In this document: positions 1-7,301 of the stretch, one piece after another
How positions within the stretch are numbered: the first letter of the stretch is position 1
Layout of the letters: the number at the start of each line of letters is the position of its first letter
NCBI GenBank assembly: GCA_902478885.1
Contig: CABSMS010000036.1
Span: 1 to 18,712 of the forward strand
Origin: an uncultured Collinsella sp.
GTDB taxonomy: Bacteria > Actinomycetota > Coriobacteriia > Coriobacteriales > Coriobacteriaceae
Length of the DNA: 18,712 nt
Direction of reading: 5' to 3'
The notes under the pieces: generated by a model
What the model saw: the letters and a program-made list of their open reading frames with translations, nothing else
Database searches by the model: none
What the model was told of the DNA's origin: nothing
Position numbers and translations under genes: made by a program

Positions 1-29
1 GTGGGCTCGGAGATGTGTATAAGAGACAG
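1..29 (+). other. Nextera Tn5 adapter remnant (artefact)
   Basis: Bases 11-29 are the 19-bp Tn5 mosaic end used in Nextera libraries, and bases 1-10 (GTGGGCTCGG) are the end of the Read-2 adapter tail that precedes it. This is synthetic sequence, not genome. Translating through it gives the peptide MYKRQ, which should not be taken as the start of the transketolase reading frame. The matching adapter in reverse orientation lies at the other end of the window. Confidence 0.97.
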
Positions 30-509
30 TACGAGTGCGACGGCCCCGTGTACATGCGCTTCGCCCGTCTGGCCTCGCCGGTTATCAACGACCCCGAGAC
101 CTACAAGTTCGAGGTGGGCAAGGGCATCGTCATGCGCGAGGGCACCGATGTCACCATCATCGCCTGCGGCCTGATGGTCGGCGAGGCGCTCGAGGCCGCT
201 GAGCAGCTTGCTGCCGAGGGCATCGATGCCGAGGTCATCAACATGCACACCATCAAGCCCATCGACGCCGACCTGATCGTTAAGAGCGCCACCAAGACCG
301 GCCACGTCGTGACCGTCGAGGAGCACTCTGTGATCGGTGGCCTGGGCAGCGCCGTTGCCGACGTCCTGTGCGAGCAGTGCCCGACGCCGCTCAAGAAGAT
401 TGGCGTCAACGACACCTTCGGCGAGTCCGGCCCGGGCGCCGAGCTCCTGCACAAGTACGGCCTGGATGCCGCCAACATCGTGGCAACCACCAAGGAGTTC
501 TTGGCCTAA
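30..509 (+). CDS. Transketolase, C-terminal subunit (5'-truncated)
   Basis: This is the 3' part (about 159 codons) of a transketolase C-terminal chain; the frame enters directly from the adapter, so the true start is lost. Visible are the end of the pyrimidine-binding domain (GPVYMRFARLASP) and the C-terminal regulatory fold, with TDVTIIACGLMVGEALEAAE, the HTIKPIDADLI segment and VTVEEHSVIGGLGSAVAD. Transketolase transfers two-carbon ketol units between sugar phosphates in the non-oxidative pentose phosphate pathway, using thiamine diphosphate. The short, clean C-terminal end fits the split form, in which separate N- and C-terminal subunits of about 280 and 310 residues replace one 650-residue chain. 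I infer the split form from sequence character; the missing upstream part would decide it. A strong terminator follows 46 bases after the stop. Confidence 0.9.
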   Translation, partial: YECDGPVYMRFARLASPVINDPETYKFEVGKGIVMREGTDVTIIACGLMVGEALEAAEQLAAEGIDAEVINMHTIKPIDADLIVKSATKTGHVVTVEEHSVIGGLGSAVADVLCEQCPTPLKKIGVNDTFGESGPGAELLHKYGLDAANIVATTKEFLA

Positions 510-555
510 AACAGCTGTCACCCAACTGGTCACAAGCCAACAGCACAGTAAATGC

Positions 556-592
556 AAACAGGGACGCCCTCAAAAGGGACGTCCCTGTTTTT
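556..592 (+). terminator. Rho-independent terminator after transketolase
   Basis: AAACAGGGACG (556-566) pairs with CGTCCCTGTTT (580-590); CCCT/AGGG (567-570 and 575-578) extends the stem past one bulged A at 579. The loop is CAAA, and a short run of T (588-592) follows. It lies 46 bases after the transketolase stop. Confidence 0.85.
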
Positions 593-955
593 GTCGCAGA
601 AAAAAGGAGTCCTGCCAAGCAAAGTCCCCTTGGGGAAACGGGCCCATCCCAACAAAGTGCAATTCAGACCCTCCCGAGCATGCCTTTGCTGCACCCAATA
701 GAAACGCGGCGACCCCTTAGTTATCGCAGGCCGCGCACAGGGTTACCTCCCAAATCTTTCCGCAGGACGGAGGAGCCCCCGCAGCGCGAAGCGCGCGGCG
801 GGGGCTCCGACATGTCCGAGGACGATTTGGGAGGTAACCCTGTGCGCGACCGACGGGAACAGAAACCCCGCCATGCTTCTTATGTGCAGCAAAGGCAATG
901 CTGCTAAAATACAAAGCGCTCATGTAGTTTAAACGCACGACGATAAGGAGCACCA
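593..955. other. Non-coding stretch before ftsE
   Basis: No convincing gene is present; open frames here are extensions from neighbouring frames without ribosome sites. The region holds a small palindrome TCCCCTTGGGGA near 626-637 and the 117-bp hairpin at 732-848, described separately. Close to ftsE there is a possible -10 box TAAAAT at 905-910, but no good -35 box stands 16-18 bases upstream, so an ftsE promoter is only tentative. Confidence 0.6.
732..848. repeat. 117-bp nested palindrome
   Basis: A 25-bp left arm (732-756, beginning CGCGCACAGGG) is perfectly complementary to the right arm (824-848, ending CCCTGTGCGCG). Inside lies a second perfect 11-bp pair, GGAGCCCCCGC (772-782) with GCGGGGGCTCC (798-808), closing on a GC-rich tip around CGCGAAGCG. 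Together they would form one long cruciform or RNA hairpin with an internal bulge. It does not end in a T-run, so it is not a typical terminator on either strand. It lies between the transketolase terminator and ftsE. Its size and structure resemble small non-autonomous palindromic elements (MITE- or REP-like). No target duplication is evident at its edges. Confidence 0.8.
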
Positions 956-2176
956 GTGGGTAACCACTTCCGTACCTCCGGTGCGGGCGATGATGCCCCC
1001 AAGACGCAGACAGGCGTCCAGGGCAGTCGTTTCGCCGCTCCGGATTCAGAGGGCCAGCCTGTTGCTCAGGCCCCCGTTCAGCCGGCAGATCAGGCACAGC
1101 CGGCATCCGATCCCTTTGCCTACAATCCAACCAGCGATGTCGCGCTTTCCGGCACGGCGGGTTTTGAGCCCGTTCAGGTCGTGACCGCTCGCGTGGAGCA
1201 GCCTCAGGCTGGCGCCGCCACGCCGCAGCCTACCATGGCCGGCATTCCCGACCCCTTGGCCCCTGCGACGCCGGCTCCTCAGCCTGCACAGTCCGGTCTC
1301 TTTGCCGCTATTCCCGACCCCACGCAGCCTGCTGCCCCGGTGGTCGAGAGCGATCAGGCCGCCGAGGTCGCAAGCCTCGATAACGCGCTCAACAACCCCG
1401 ATTTTACGTCGGTGTTTGCGCCCATCGATCCCCAGGCCAGCCGCAAGAAGATGGCCAAGCAGGCCGGTGTCGAGCCCGTCATCCTTATGGAGCATGTCAC
1501 CAAGATCTATCCGGCACAGCCCAACAAGCCTGCACTCGACGACATCAACATCGAGATCTATCCGGGCGAGTTCGTCTTCCTGGTCGGTCACTCCGGCTCG
1601 GGTAAGACCACGCTGCTGTCGACGCTCAACCGCGACGTCAAGCCGACGAGCGGCCGCATCCTGGTTGCCGGTCAGGACCTCATGAAGATCAAGAACCGCA
1701 AGGTTCCGTTCCTGCGCCGCCAGATTGGCGCCGTGTTCCAGGACTTTAAGCTTCTGCCGCAAAAGACCGCCTACGAAAACGTGGCGTTTGCCCTGCAGTG
1801 CATCGGCAAGCCCAAGGGCGTCATTCGCAGCCAGGTGCCCGAGGTGCTGCGTCTGGTCGGCCTGGCCGATCAGATGGACTCGCTGCCCGACCAGCTTTCC
1901 GGTGGCGAGCAGCAGCGCGTTGCCGTTGCCCGCGCTATGGTCAACCGTCCGCCGCTGCTGATCTGCGACGAGCCCACGGGTAACCTCGACCCGGCGATCT
2001 CGCTGGGCATCATGAAGCTGCTCGAGCGTATTAACCGCACCGGCACCACCGTGATCGTCGCCACGCACGACCGCGAGATGGTCGATAGCATGCACCGTCG
2101 CGTGATCGCCCTCGAGGGCGGCCACGTTATCCGCGACCAGGAGAGGGGAGGTTACGGCAACTATGGCACCAACTAA
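956..2176 (+). CDS. ftsE: Cell-division ATP-binding protein FtsE with long N-terminal extension
   Basis: FtsE is the cytoplasmic ATPase of the FtsEX complex, which controls peptidoglycan hydrolases at the division site. The ABC domain covers about residues 174-400: Walker A GHSGSGKT (211-218), Q-loop FQDFKLLP, signature LSGGEQQ (314-320), Walker B LLICDEP (D338, E339) and H-loop His371. FtsE usually has about 225 residues; this one has 406, because about 165 residues rich in Pro, Ala and Gln precede the domain. The GTG start at 956 has a good site (AAGGAG, 945-950). Met166 (ATG at 1451) would give a normal-length FtsE, but no Shine-Dalgarno sequence stands before it and codon use upstream looks coding, so I keep the long form. 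The 3' end overlaps ftsX by 14 bases. Confidence 0.92.
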   Translation: MGNHFRTSGAGDDAPKTQTGVQGSRFAAPDSEGQPVAQAPVQPADQAQPASDPFAYNPTSDVALSGTAGFEPVQVVTARVEQPQAGAATPQPTMAGIPDPLAPATPAPQPAQSGLFAAIPDPTQPAAPVVESDQAAEVASLDNALNNPDFTSVFAPIDPQASRKKMAKQAGVEPVILMEHVTKIYPAQPNKPALDDINIEIYPGEFVFLVGHSGSGKTTLLSTLNRDVKPTSGRILVAGQDLMKIKNRKVPFLRRQIGAVFQDFKLLPQKTAYENVAFALQCIGKPKGVIRSQVPEVLRLVGLADQMDSLPDQLSGGEQQRVAVARAMVNRPPLLICDEPTGNLDPAISLGIMKLLERINRTGTTVIVATHDREMVDSMHRRVIALEGGHVIRDQERGGYGNYGTN

Positions 2177-3083
2177 CGTGGGCTACTCCTTCAAAGAGGC
2201 AATCAGCCACTTCTTCCGTAACTGGACTACCTCGCTCGGCGCCGTCATCACGATCTTCCTTTCGCTGTTTATCATCGGCCTGTTCATCATGGGCTCCGCG
2301 ATGCTGAACTCCGTGATCGGCACCGTCGAGGATCAGGTTGTCATCAACGCGTTCATTAGTGATGACGCCGATCAGGCTGATGTTCAGGCTTTTGAGGCCG
2401 AGCTTAAGACGTGGAATAACGTCAAGTCCGTGACCTATAAGGACAAGGACGACGCGCTGGCCGAGTATACGAGCAAGATGTCGGGCAACGCCGACGCCAC
2501 CATGAGCGCGCTCGATGGCCAGAACCCGCTGCCGGCTTCGTTTGCAATTGAGATGGACGATCCGTCCAAGGTCGAGAGCACGGCCAAAAAGCTCAAGAAG
2601 GATGCCGATTTCCAGAAGATCGCGGATGACGGCGACGTCAACGCGAGCGTGCTGTACGGCCAGGAGGAAGTGAGCCGCCTGTTCCAGGTGACCAACTACA
2701 TCCGCATCGCCGCCGTGGTACTCGTTGGCCTTCTGACCTTTATCGCATTCATCTTCATCAACAACACGATTCGCCTGTCCATCACGGCGCGTCGTCGTGA
2801 GATTGCGATTATGCGTCTGGTCGGCGCCAGCAACGGCTTCATTCGTGGCCCGTTTATCACCGAGGGCGTACTGCAGGCCATTTTGGGCTCGCTGCTTTCC
2901 ATCGGCGTTCTGGAGCTGCTGCGCAATCTGATGATTCCGCGTCTGCAGGAGAGCATCGGCTGGATGTCGTTTGCCCTGCCGATGCAGTACTACCTGGTGA
3001 CCTATGCTGCGCTGATTCTGGTCGGCGTGATTATCGGTCTCTTTGGTTCTGCCATCGCCATGCGCCGCTACCTGCGCGTGTAG
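2163..3083 (+). CDS. ftsX: Cell-division permease-like protein FtsX
   Basis: FtsX is the membrane partner of FtsE; ATP hydrolysis by FtsE is thought to move its outer domain and so activate cell-wall hydrolases. The 306-residue length is normal. Membrane segments are predicted near residues 23-45, 181-201, 230-255 and 277-300. An outer-face domain lies at about 46-175 (hydrophilic, with DDADQADVQAFEAEL and the YKDKDDALAEY segment typical of the family). The cytoplasmic loop TARRREIAIMRLVGAS after the second segment is the conserved FtsE-contact region. The ATG lies inside the end of ftsE, preceded by GGGGAGG, so the two are translationally coupled. A terminator follows 24 bases after the stop. 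Confidence 0.95.
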   Translation: MAPTNVGYSFKEAISHFFRNWTTSLGAVITIFLSLFIIGLFIMGSAMLNSVIGTVEDQVVINAFISDDADQADVQAFEAELKTWNNVKSVTYKDKDDALAEYTSKMSGNADATMSALDGQNPLPASFAIEMDDPSKVESTAKKLKKDADFQKIADDGDVNASVLYGQEEVSRLFQVTNYIRIAAVVLVGLLTFIAFIFINNTIRLSITARRREIAIMRLVGASNGFIRGPFITEGVLQAILGSLLSIGVLELLRNLMIPRLQESIGWMSFALPMQYYLVTYAALILVGVIIGLFGSAIAMRRYLRV

Positions 3084-3107
3084 GCATGCCTGGAATTCAT
3101 CCCTTCC

Positions 3108-3141
3108 AACGGGTCGTCTCTTATGGGGCGGCCCGTTTTTT
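3108..3141 (+). terminator. Rho-independent terminator after ftsX
   Basis: ACGGGTCGTCTC (3109-3120) pairs with GGGGCGGCCCGT (3125-3136), using three G-U pairs in RNA, around a short TTAT loop. A run of T follows at 3136-3141. Confidence 0.85.
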
Positions 3142-3168
3142 GTCCCCTAGGGATCATTTGGGTAGACT
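3140..3168 (+). promoter_or_regulatory. Candidate sigma-A promoter of rnr
   Basis: TTGTCC (3140-3145), 17 bases, then TAGACT (3163-3168). The -35 box abuts the T-tract of the ftsX terminator, so transcription would restart right after ftsEX ends, about 30 bases before the rnr ribosome site. Confidence 0.55.
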
Positions 3169-3206
3169 CTTGGGATGTGAACGGCAATCGATAGTTAGGA
3201 GGCGCC

Positions 3207-5342
3207 ATGGGGCGCAATAACAAGCATAAGCGTGGAGCTCGCAATAAGCGCGGGCCGGTGCGCAGCGAACGCCGTCCGAGCCTGACCGGGCGCGTGCAGC
3301 TCCATGAGCACAGTGCCTATGTCATAACCGAGAATGGCGACTACAAGGTCATGGGCCGCGGCAAGCGTGAGATCATGGACGGCGATACCGTTGCCGTGAG
3401 CATTAAGAACAGCCCGCATGGCGAGCGTCGCGCCGTGATCGAGGGCGTGGTTGAGCGCGCAGCTATAAGCGTGGTGGGTACGTACCAGACCGCCGGTCCG
3501 CTCGGTGTGATTGAGCCGCTCGATTCGCGTCTGAAGGCCGACTTCTTCATTTTGCCCGAGGATACCTCGGCGGATCGCCTGGGCGTCCACCCGGGTGATG
3601 CCGTTGTCGCGCGCATTTTGACCTACCCGACGCGCCTGGAATCGGGCACTGTGACGATCGAACGCCGCATTGGCGGAGATGACGCGCCCGATCTGGGCGT
3701 TCAATATGTGATGGCTCGCTACGGCTATACCGATAGCTATCCCGAGGCCGCGCTAGACGAGGCCGAGGGGCTTTCGCTCGATGTGTCCGCGGCGCTTAAG
3801 GACCCGCTCCGCCGCGATCTGCGCGACCGCTTTGTCATCACGATCGACCCGGTCGACGCGCGCGACTTTGACGATGCCATTTCGCTGGAGCGCACGCCCG
3901 AGGGTGGCTACAAGCTGAGTGTGCATATCGCCGACGTTTCACACTATGTGGCTTGGGACGGGCATATCGATCTTGAGGCTCGCCATCGTACGACATCGGT
4001 GTACCTGGCCGATCGCGTGCTTCCCATGCTGCCCGAACGCCTGTCCTGTGACCTGTGCTCGCTTCGCCCTGACGAGGACCGTCTTGCGTTTACCGTCGAT
4101 ATCGAGCTCGATGCGCAGGGCCGCGTGCGGCATTACGATCCGTACCCCAGCGTGATTCGCTCGCGTGTGCGTATGGACTATGACGGCGCCGAGGCGCTGC
4201 TGGTGCGTGCCGGCGCGGTTGAGTATTCGGTGCTGGAGGGTGCGGCCGAGGATGTTGCGGCTGTCGAGGCCTCGCGCGAGGAAGCGCTTGAGCGCGGTCT
4301 TGCGTGCGAGGAGGTCGCCCGCGGCTACAACATCGACCTCGGTGATTTCCTCGTCGCCGCTAACGAACTCGCCGAACTTCGCCGTCGTATTCGTCGCGCC
4401 CGCGGCTCAGTCGATTTTGACACGGCCGAGATTCGTGCTCTGTTGGATGAGGACGGAGTGCCCGTGCAGATTGTGGCGCGTGAGCGTTCGTGTGCCACGT
4501 CGCTTATCGAGGAAGCCATGCTGCTCGCCAACGAGTGCGTTGCAGAGTGGCTGGCAGACCGTGATATCGAGGCCTGCTATCGCGTGCATGAGGATCCGAG
4601 CCCCGATAGCCTGCACGGTGCCGCCGTTGCGCTGGCGCAGCTAGGCATCATCGACGATCGCCGTGCTGCCGGTATTGCCCTGGGGAGTCCCGATGAGCTG
4701 CAGGCTGCAGTCGATGCTGCCGCCGGTACGGCCAACGCACCGCTCGTCAACACGCTGCTTCTGCGCAGCATGCAGCGCGCGCTGTACAAGCCGCGCAACG
4801 AGGGCCACTTTGCGCTCGCCGCGCCGTGCTACTGTCACTTTACGAGTCCCATCCGTCGCTACCCCGATCTGGTGGTGCACCGCGTGCTCAAACTGCAGTT
4901 GGCCTACGAGCAGCTCGGCGGCAAGGACGCCTTGGTCCGTACGCCGCGGCTGATCGGCAAGGGGCGCGAGTCGCTGCCGCGCATTCTGCCGCAGATCTGC
5001 CGCGCCTGCAGCGATGCCGAGCGCGCGGCAGATGCCGCCAGCCATGCGACGCAAAAGATCAAGATTGCCCAGTACTATGAGGACCGTCTGGGCGAGCGCT
5101 ATGCCGGAACCGTCTCGTGGGTTAGCAGCATGGGCCTCTTTGTGCGCTTGGACCTAACGCAGGTCGAAGGCTTGGTTTCGATCAAGAGCCTGGGCAACGA
5201 GTGGTTCGAGTTCGACGAGGACGCGCTCACGCTCACGGGTGCCGACACGGGGACTCGCTATGAACTGGGCCAGCGCGTGATTATCGAGGTCTCGCGCGTC
5301 AATACCACGCGTGGGCACTTGGACTTTAAGCTTATCCATTAG
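3207..5342 (+). CDS. rnr: Ribonuclease R (RNase II/R family 3'-5' exoribonuclease)
   Basis: RNase R degrades structured RNA from the 3' end and helps remove defective mRNAs with SmpB/tmRNA. At 711 residues its length is typical. It has a basic N-terminus (NNKHKRGARNKRG), two cold-shock-like OB domains (about 25-165), and the RNB catalytic domain (about 205-540). The metal-binding motif is DPVDARDFDDAIS, with Asp214, Asp217, Asp220, Asp222 and Asp223. The conserved HFTSPIRRYPDL motif occurs near the end of RNB, and a C-terminal S1 domain (about 630-708) begins at ERYAGTVSWVSSMGLFV. The ATG is set by a perfect AGGAGG (3197-3202). In many bacteria rnr is directly followed by smpB; here smpB lies 4 kb downstream. 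Confidence 0.96.
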   Translation: MGRNNKHKRGARNKRGPVRSERRPSLTGRVQLHEHSAYVITENGDYKVMGRGKREIMDGDTVAVSIKNSPHGERRAVIEGVVERAAISVVGTYQTAGPLGVIEPLDSRLKADFFILPEDTSADRLGVHPGDAVVARILTYPTRLESGTVTIERRIGGDDAPDLGVQYVMARYGYTDSYPEAALDEAEGLSLDVSAALKDPLRRDLRDRFVITIDPVDARDFDDAISLERTPEGGYKLSVHIADVSHYVAWDGHIDLEARHRTTSVYLADRVLPMLPERLSCDLCSLRPDEDRLAFTVDIELDAQGRVRHYDPYPSVIRSRVRMDYDGAEALLVRAGAVEYSVLEGAAEDVAAVEASREEALERGLACEEVARGYNIDLGDFLVAANELAELRRRIRRARGSVDFDTAEIRALLDEDGVPVQIVARERSCATSLIEEAMLLANECVAEWLADRDIEACYRVHEDPSPDSLHGAAVALAQLGIIDDRRAAGIALGSPDELQAAVDAAAGTANAPLVNTLLLRSMQRALYKPRNEGHFALAAPCYCHFTSPIRRYPDLVVHRVLKLQLAYEQLGGKDALVRTPRLIGKGRESLPRILPQICRACSDAERAADAASHATQKIKIAQYYEDRLGERYAGTVSWVSSMGLFVRLDLTQVEGLVSIKSLGNEWFEFDEDALTLTGADTGTRYELGQRVIIEVSRVNTTRGHLDFKLIH

Positions 5343-5367
5343 CCAAATCCCGACTCGTGGCGGGAGA

Positions 5368-5404
5368 GCGGAGGGCGGTCTTTCGGGACCGCCCTTCGCA
5401 TTTG
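5368..5404 (+). terminator. Probable terminator after rnr
   Basis: GCGGAGGGCGGTC (5368-5380) pairs with GACCGCCCTTCGC (5387-5399), with one G-T wobble, around TTTCGG. The trailing T-run (TTT at 5401-5403) is short, so termination may be partial. Confidence 0.6.
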
Positions 5405-5440
5405 AATCGTGGCTACCTTCCCGTCTGCTCTGCCGCCCGC

Positions 5441-5498
5441 TTACCTGCTATTTGAGAGGTAAAACCTACCAAAATAAACCTGCCCCTTTTTGGCAGGT
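5441..5498. repeat. Cluster of ACCT/AGGT half-sites upstream of the recombinase
   Basis: Five ACCT or AGGT half-sites stand within 58 bases. TTACCT (5441-5446) faces AGGTAA (5457-5462). AGGT-AAA-ACCT spans 5457-5467. AAACCTACC (5462-5470) and AAACCTGCC (5476-5484) are 14 bases apart in direct orientation. ACCTGCC (478-484 of the 5000s) faces GGCAGGT (5492-5498) around CCTTTTT. The set ends 21 bases before the recombinase start. It may be a resolution or recombination site, or an operator through which the recombinase controls itself; neither is proven. Confidence 0.55.
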
Positions 5499-5519
5499 AT
5501 ACAAGAAAGCGGGGATGAG

Positions 5520-6125
5520 ATGGCGACGGTGTACGGTTATGCGCGGGTGAGTTCGCGCGATCAGAATCTTAATCGGCAGCTGGATGCGCTGGGCGCCTAT
5601 GGCGTGGGCTCGGCGAATATTTATGCCGACCATGCGAGCGGCAAGGACTTCGATCGACCTCGTTATCGCGAGCTGCTGCACGTTCTGGGAGACGGGGACG
5701 TGCTGGTGGTGCTTTCTATCGACCGGCTTGGTCGTAATTACTCCGAGATTCTTGAGGAATGGCGACGCATTACCAAGGAGCTCGGGGTTGCCATTGTGGT
5801 GTTGGACATGCCATTGCTTGACACGCGCGTCAGGGCCAGCGGCGCGCCGGATGTGACCAACACTCTGATTGCCGATATTGTGCTGCAACTGCTGAGTTAC
5901 GTGGCGCAGGTGGAGCGCGAGAATATCCATCGGCGCCAGGCGGAGGGAATTGCAGCGGCGCGGGCGCGAGGGGTCCGTTTCGGTCGACCTCGCAAGCCGT
6001 GCCCTCCTCAGTTTGAGCTGGTGCGCGATAGCTATGAGGCGGGCGATATTACCCGCAGCCAGGCAGCAAAGTGCTTGGGCGTGTGCGTGGGGACGTTCGA
6101 TCGCTGGATGCGCGAGGCGGGGTAG
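5520..6125 (+). CDS. Serine recombinase, resolvase/invertase family
   Basis: Small serine recombinases cut and rejoin DNA at short paired sites, either resolving transposon co-integrates or inverting segments. The 201-residue chain has the catalytic N-terminal domain: YARVSSRDQ with nucleophile Ser11 and Arg9, and SIDRLGRN with Asp68, Arg69 and Arg72. The long arm helix follows (IADIVLQLLSYVAQVERENIHRRQAEGI), then RFGRPRK for the minor groove and a helix-turn-helix near 178-199 (RSQAAKCLGVCVGTFDRWM). All key residues are intact, so it should be active. I chose the ATG at 5520; an in-frame TTG at 5490 would add ten unlikely residues and lies inside the half-site cluster. No transposase is adjacent, so this is a stand-alone enzyme. 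Confidence 0.93.
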   Translation: MATVYGYARVSSRDQNLNRQLDALGAYGVGSANIYADHASGKDFDRPRYRELLHVLGDGDVLVVLSIDRLGRNYSEILEEWRRITKELGVAIVVLDMPLLDTRVRASGAPDVTNTLIADIVLQLLSYVAQVERENIHRRQAEGIAAARARGVRFGRPRKPCPPQFELVRDSYEAGDITRSQAAKCLGVCVGTFDRWMREAG

Positions 6126-6218
6126 GGGTTTGCGTCGCTTTGTCGCTTCCTGTTGCGATTCAAATTTTGATACGGTGACGATGTCATTTGGGGCTACACT
6201 CGCTGATATTCAAAAAAA

Positions 6219-6224
6219 AGGAGG
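6219..6224 (+). promoter_or_regulatory. Ribosome binding site fixing a TTG start
   Basis: A full AGGAGG lies 7 bases before TTG at 6232. This favours the TTG over the upstream in-frame ATG at 6181, which has no such site and would add 17 residues of non-membrane sequence before the first hydrophobic segment. Confidence 0.75.
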
Positions 6225-6231
6225 TTGGCCC

Positions 6232-6813
6232 TTGGCGCGCATAAAACAAATAATCGGATGGACCGCGATCATTCTGTTCGCTGCAACGCTGGCGGGTATC
6301 TGGGTGCTGACGGAGCAAAATGCGGTGGAGACGTCGTTGCTGAGCGAGTCCACCGCGCGTGTGGTGGAGGGTCAGGCCACGGGCGTTCAGGCTGCCGATG
6401 CCACGGGCGAAGCCCAGACGGAGAACGGAATGACCGGGGGCACCGATTCGGCTGCCTCGAATGTCCGGTCTGGCCGACTTGCTTCCATTCGCATGTGGGT
6501 GGGCACAAACGTCCGTCGCGTTGCCCATACCGTAGAGTTTTTCTTCGTCGGATTGTTCGCCTCGGTGGTCGTGGTTTGCTTTTCCAGGCGCCCGTGGAGC
6601 GTATGCTCCCGTTGCGTGCCCGTATTGCTCTTTTGCGCCGCCTGCTCCGTTGGCGATCAGGTACATAAGATCTTTGTTCCCGGCAGGCATTTCGACGTTA
6701 TCGATTTAGGATTCGATGCTGCGGGCTATGTCACCGCCATGCTGTTGGTATTGTTGACGGCGGCGTTGGTGCGCCATGCGACTCGGCCGATCGGCGCCCA
6801 TGCGAGGCGCTAG
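6232..6813 (+). CDS. VanZ-like membrane protein
   Basis: A 193-residue membrane protein. The first hydrophobic segment is near residues 7-27, followed by a long polar, Ala/Gly/Glu-rich linker (about 28-90). The VanZ-type core comes next: RRVAHTVEFFFVGLF (His99, Glu102), a hydrophobic stretch near 106-138, then SVGDQVHKIFVPGRHFDVIDLGFD (Asp142, FVPGR 148-152, Asp155, Asp158), and a last hydrophobic segment near 162-182. The order of a His-x2-Glu motif, a D-x2-H motif, FVPGR and paired Asp matches the VanZ family. The founder is linked to teicoplanin resistance, but most members have no known role. The long linker is unusual. The start is TTG, chosen by the AGGAGG before it. The gene is probably transcribed separately from the recombinase, 106 bases upstream. 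Confidence 0.8.
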   Translation: MARIKQIIGWTAIILFAATLAGIWVLTEQNAVETSLLSESTARVVEGQATGVQAADATGEAQTENGMTGGTDSAASNVRSGRLASIRMWVGTNVRRVAHTVEFFFVGLFASVVVVCFSRRPWSVCSRCVPVLLFCAACSVGDQVHKIFVPGRHFDVIDLGFDAAGYVTAMLLVLLTAALVRHATRPIGAHARR

Positions 6814-6856
6814 CCTTAAGACGAGACATCGCGACTGCCTACGCTCCGACATTGAC

Positions 6857-6862
6857 TACAAT
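6857..6862 (+). promoter_or_regulatory. Possible -10 box for the ArsC-like gene
   Basis: TACAAT is a near-consensus -10 box 74 bases before the next start codon. The best -35 match at suitable spacing (around 6834-6840) is poor, so this is tentative. Confidence 0.35.
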
Positions 6863-6935
6863 AACGGCTGCAATCGCGAGTGGTCGTCGATGTGCAGTTT
6901 TCCAGACACCTGTTTTCTCTAAGAAAGGAAATCCC

Positions 6936-7295
6936 ATGGCGGTATTGTTTGTTGAATATCCCAAGTGCTCGACCTGTAAGAAGGCCAAGGCATGGCTGGA
7001 CGAACATGGGGTAGAGTATATCGACCGCGATATCGTTTTGGACAATCCCACGGCTGATGAGCTTGCGACCTGGATTGCTCGTTCGGGGCTGCCGGTGCGG
7101 CGCTTCTTTAATTCGTCGGGCATGAAATATCGAGAGCTGGGCCTGAAGGCGCGTCTGGATGCGGGCATGACGGATCGGGAGTGCTACGAGCTGCTGGCGA
7201 CCGACGGCATGCTGGTCAAGCGTCCGCTGCTGGTGGGCGACGACTTTGCGATTCCTGGGTTTAAGGAAGCGACCTGGACCGAGGTGCTGCTGTAG
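6936..7295 (+). CDS. ArsC/Spx-family thioredoxin-fold protein
   Basis: The 119-residue protein begins VLFVEYPKCSTCKKAKAWLDEHGVEY, with a redox Cys-x2-Cys pair (Cys11, Cys14) at the head of the first helix. It continues with IVLDNPTADELATWIARSG and ends with the LVKRPLLVGDD segment characteristic of the ArsC/Spx/YffB family. Members include arsenate reductases, the regulator Spx and many thiol-redox proteins of unknown substrate. The CSTC pair and GLPVRRFFNSSGMKYRELG resemble the general 'arsenate reductase family' group more than Spx, and no arsenic genes are nearby. I would not assign arsenate reduction. The start at 6936 follows AAAGGA (6924-6929). The open frame upstream of it lacks a ribosome site. 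Confidence 0.88.
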   Translation: MAVLFVEYPKCSTCKKAKAWLDEHGVEYIDRDIVLDNPTADELATWIARSGLPVRRFFNSSGMKYRELGLKARLDAGMTDRECYELLATDGMLVKRPLLVGDDFAIPGFKEATWTEVLL

Positions 7296-7301
7296 TGGTT
7301 G

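Noticed and set aside
368..907. A 179-codon plus-strand frame crossing the transketolase end, a terminator and the palindrome
   Set aside because: It passes through a terminator and the inverted repeat, has no ribosome site and no recognisable protein content.
1046..2125. A 359-codon open frame opposite ftsE
   Set aside because: It is an antisense shadow of ftsE caused by codon bias; the FtsE motifs on the plus strand are unambiguous.
5490..5519. TTG at 5490 as the recombinase start
   Set aside because: It would add ten residues not seen in this family and lies inside the palindromic half-site; ATG at 5520 gives the standard N-terminus of resolvases.
6936..7295. Arsenic-resistance gene arsC
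   Set aside because: The fold and Cys-x2-Cys pair fit the broad ArsC/Spx family, but no ars regulator or efflux gene is nearby, so a specific arsenate role cannot be supported.
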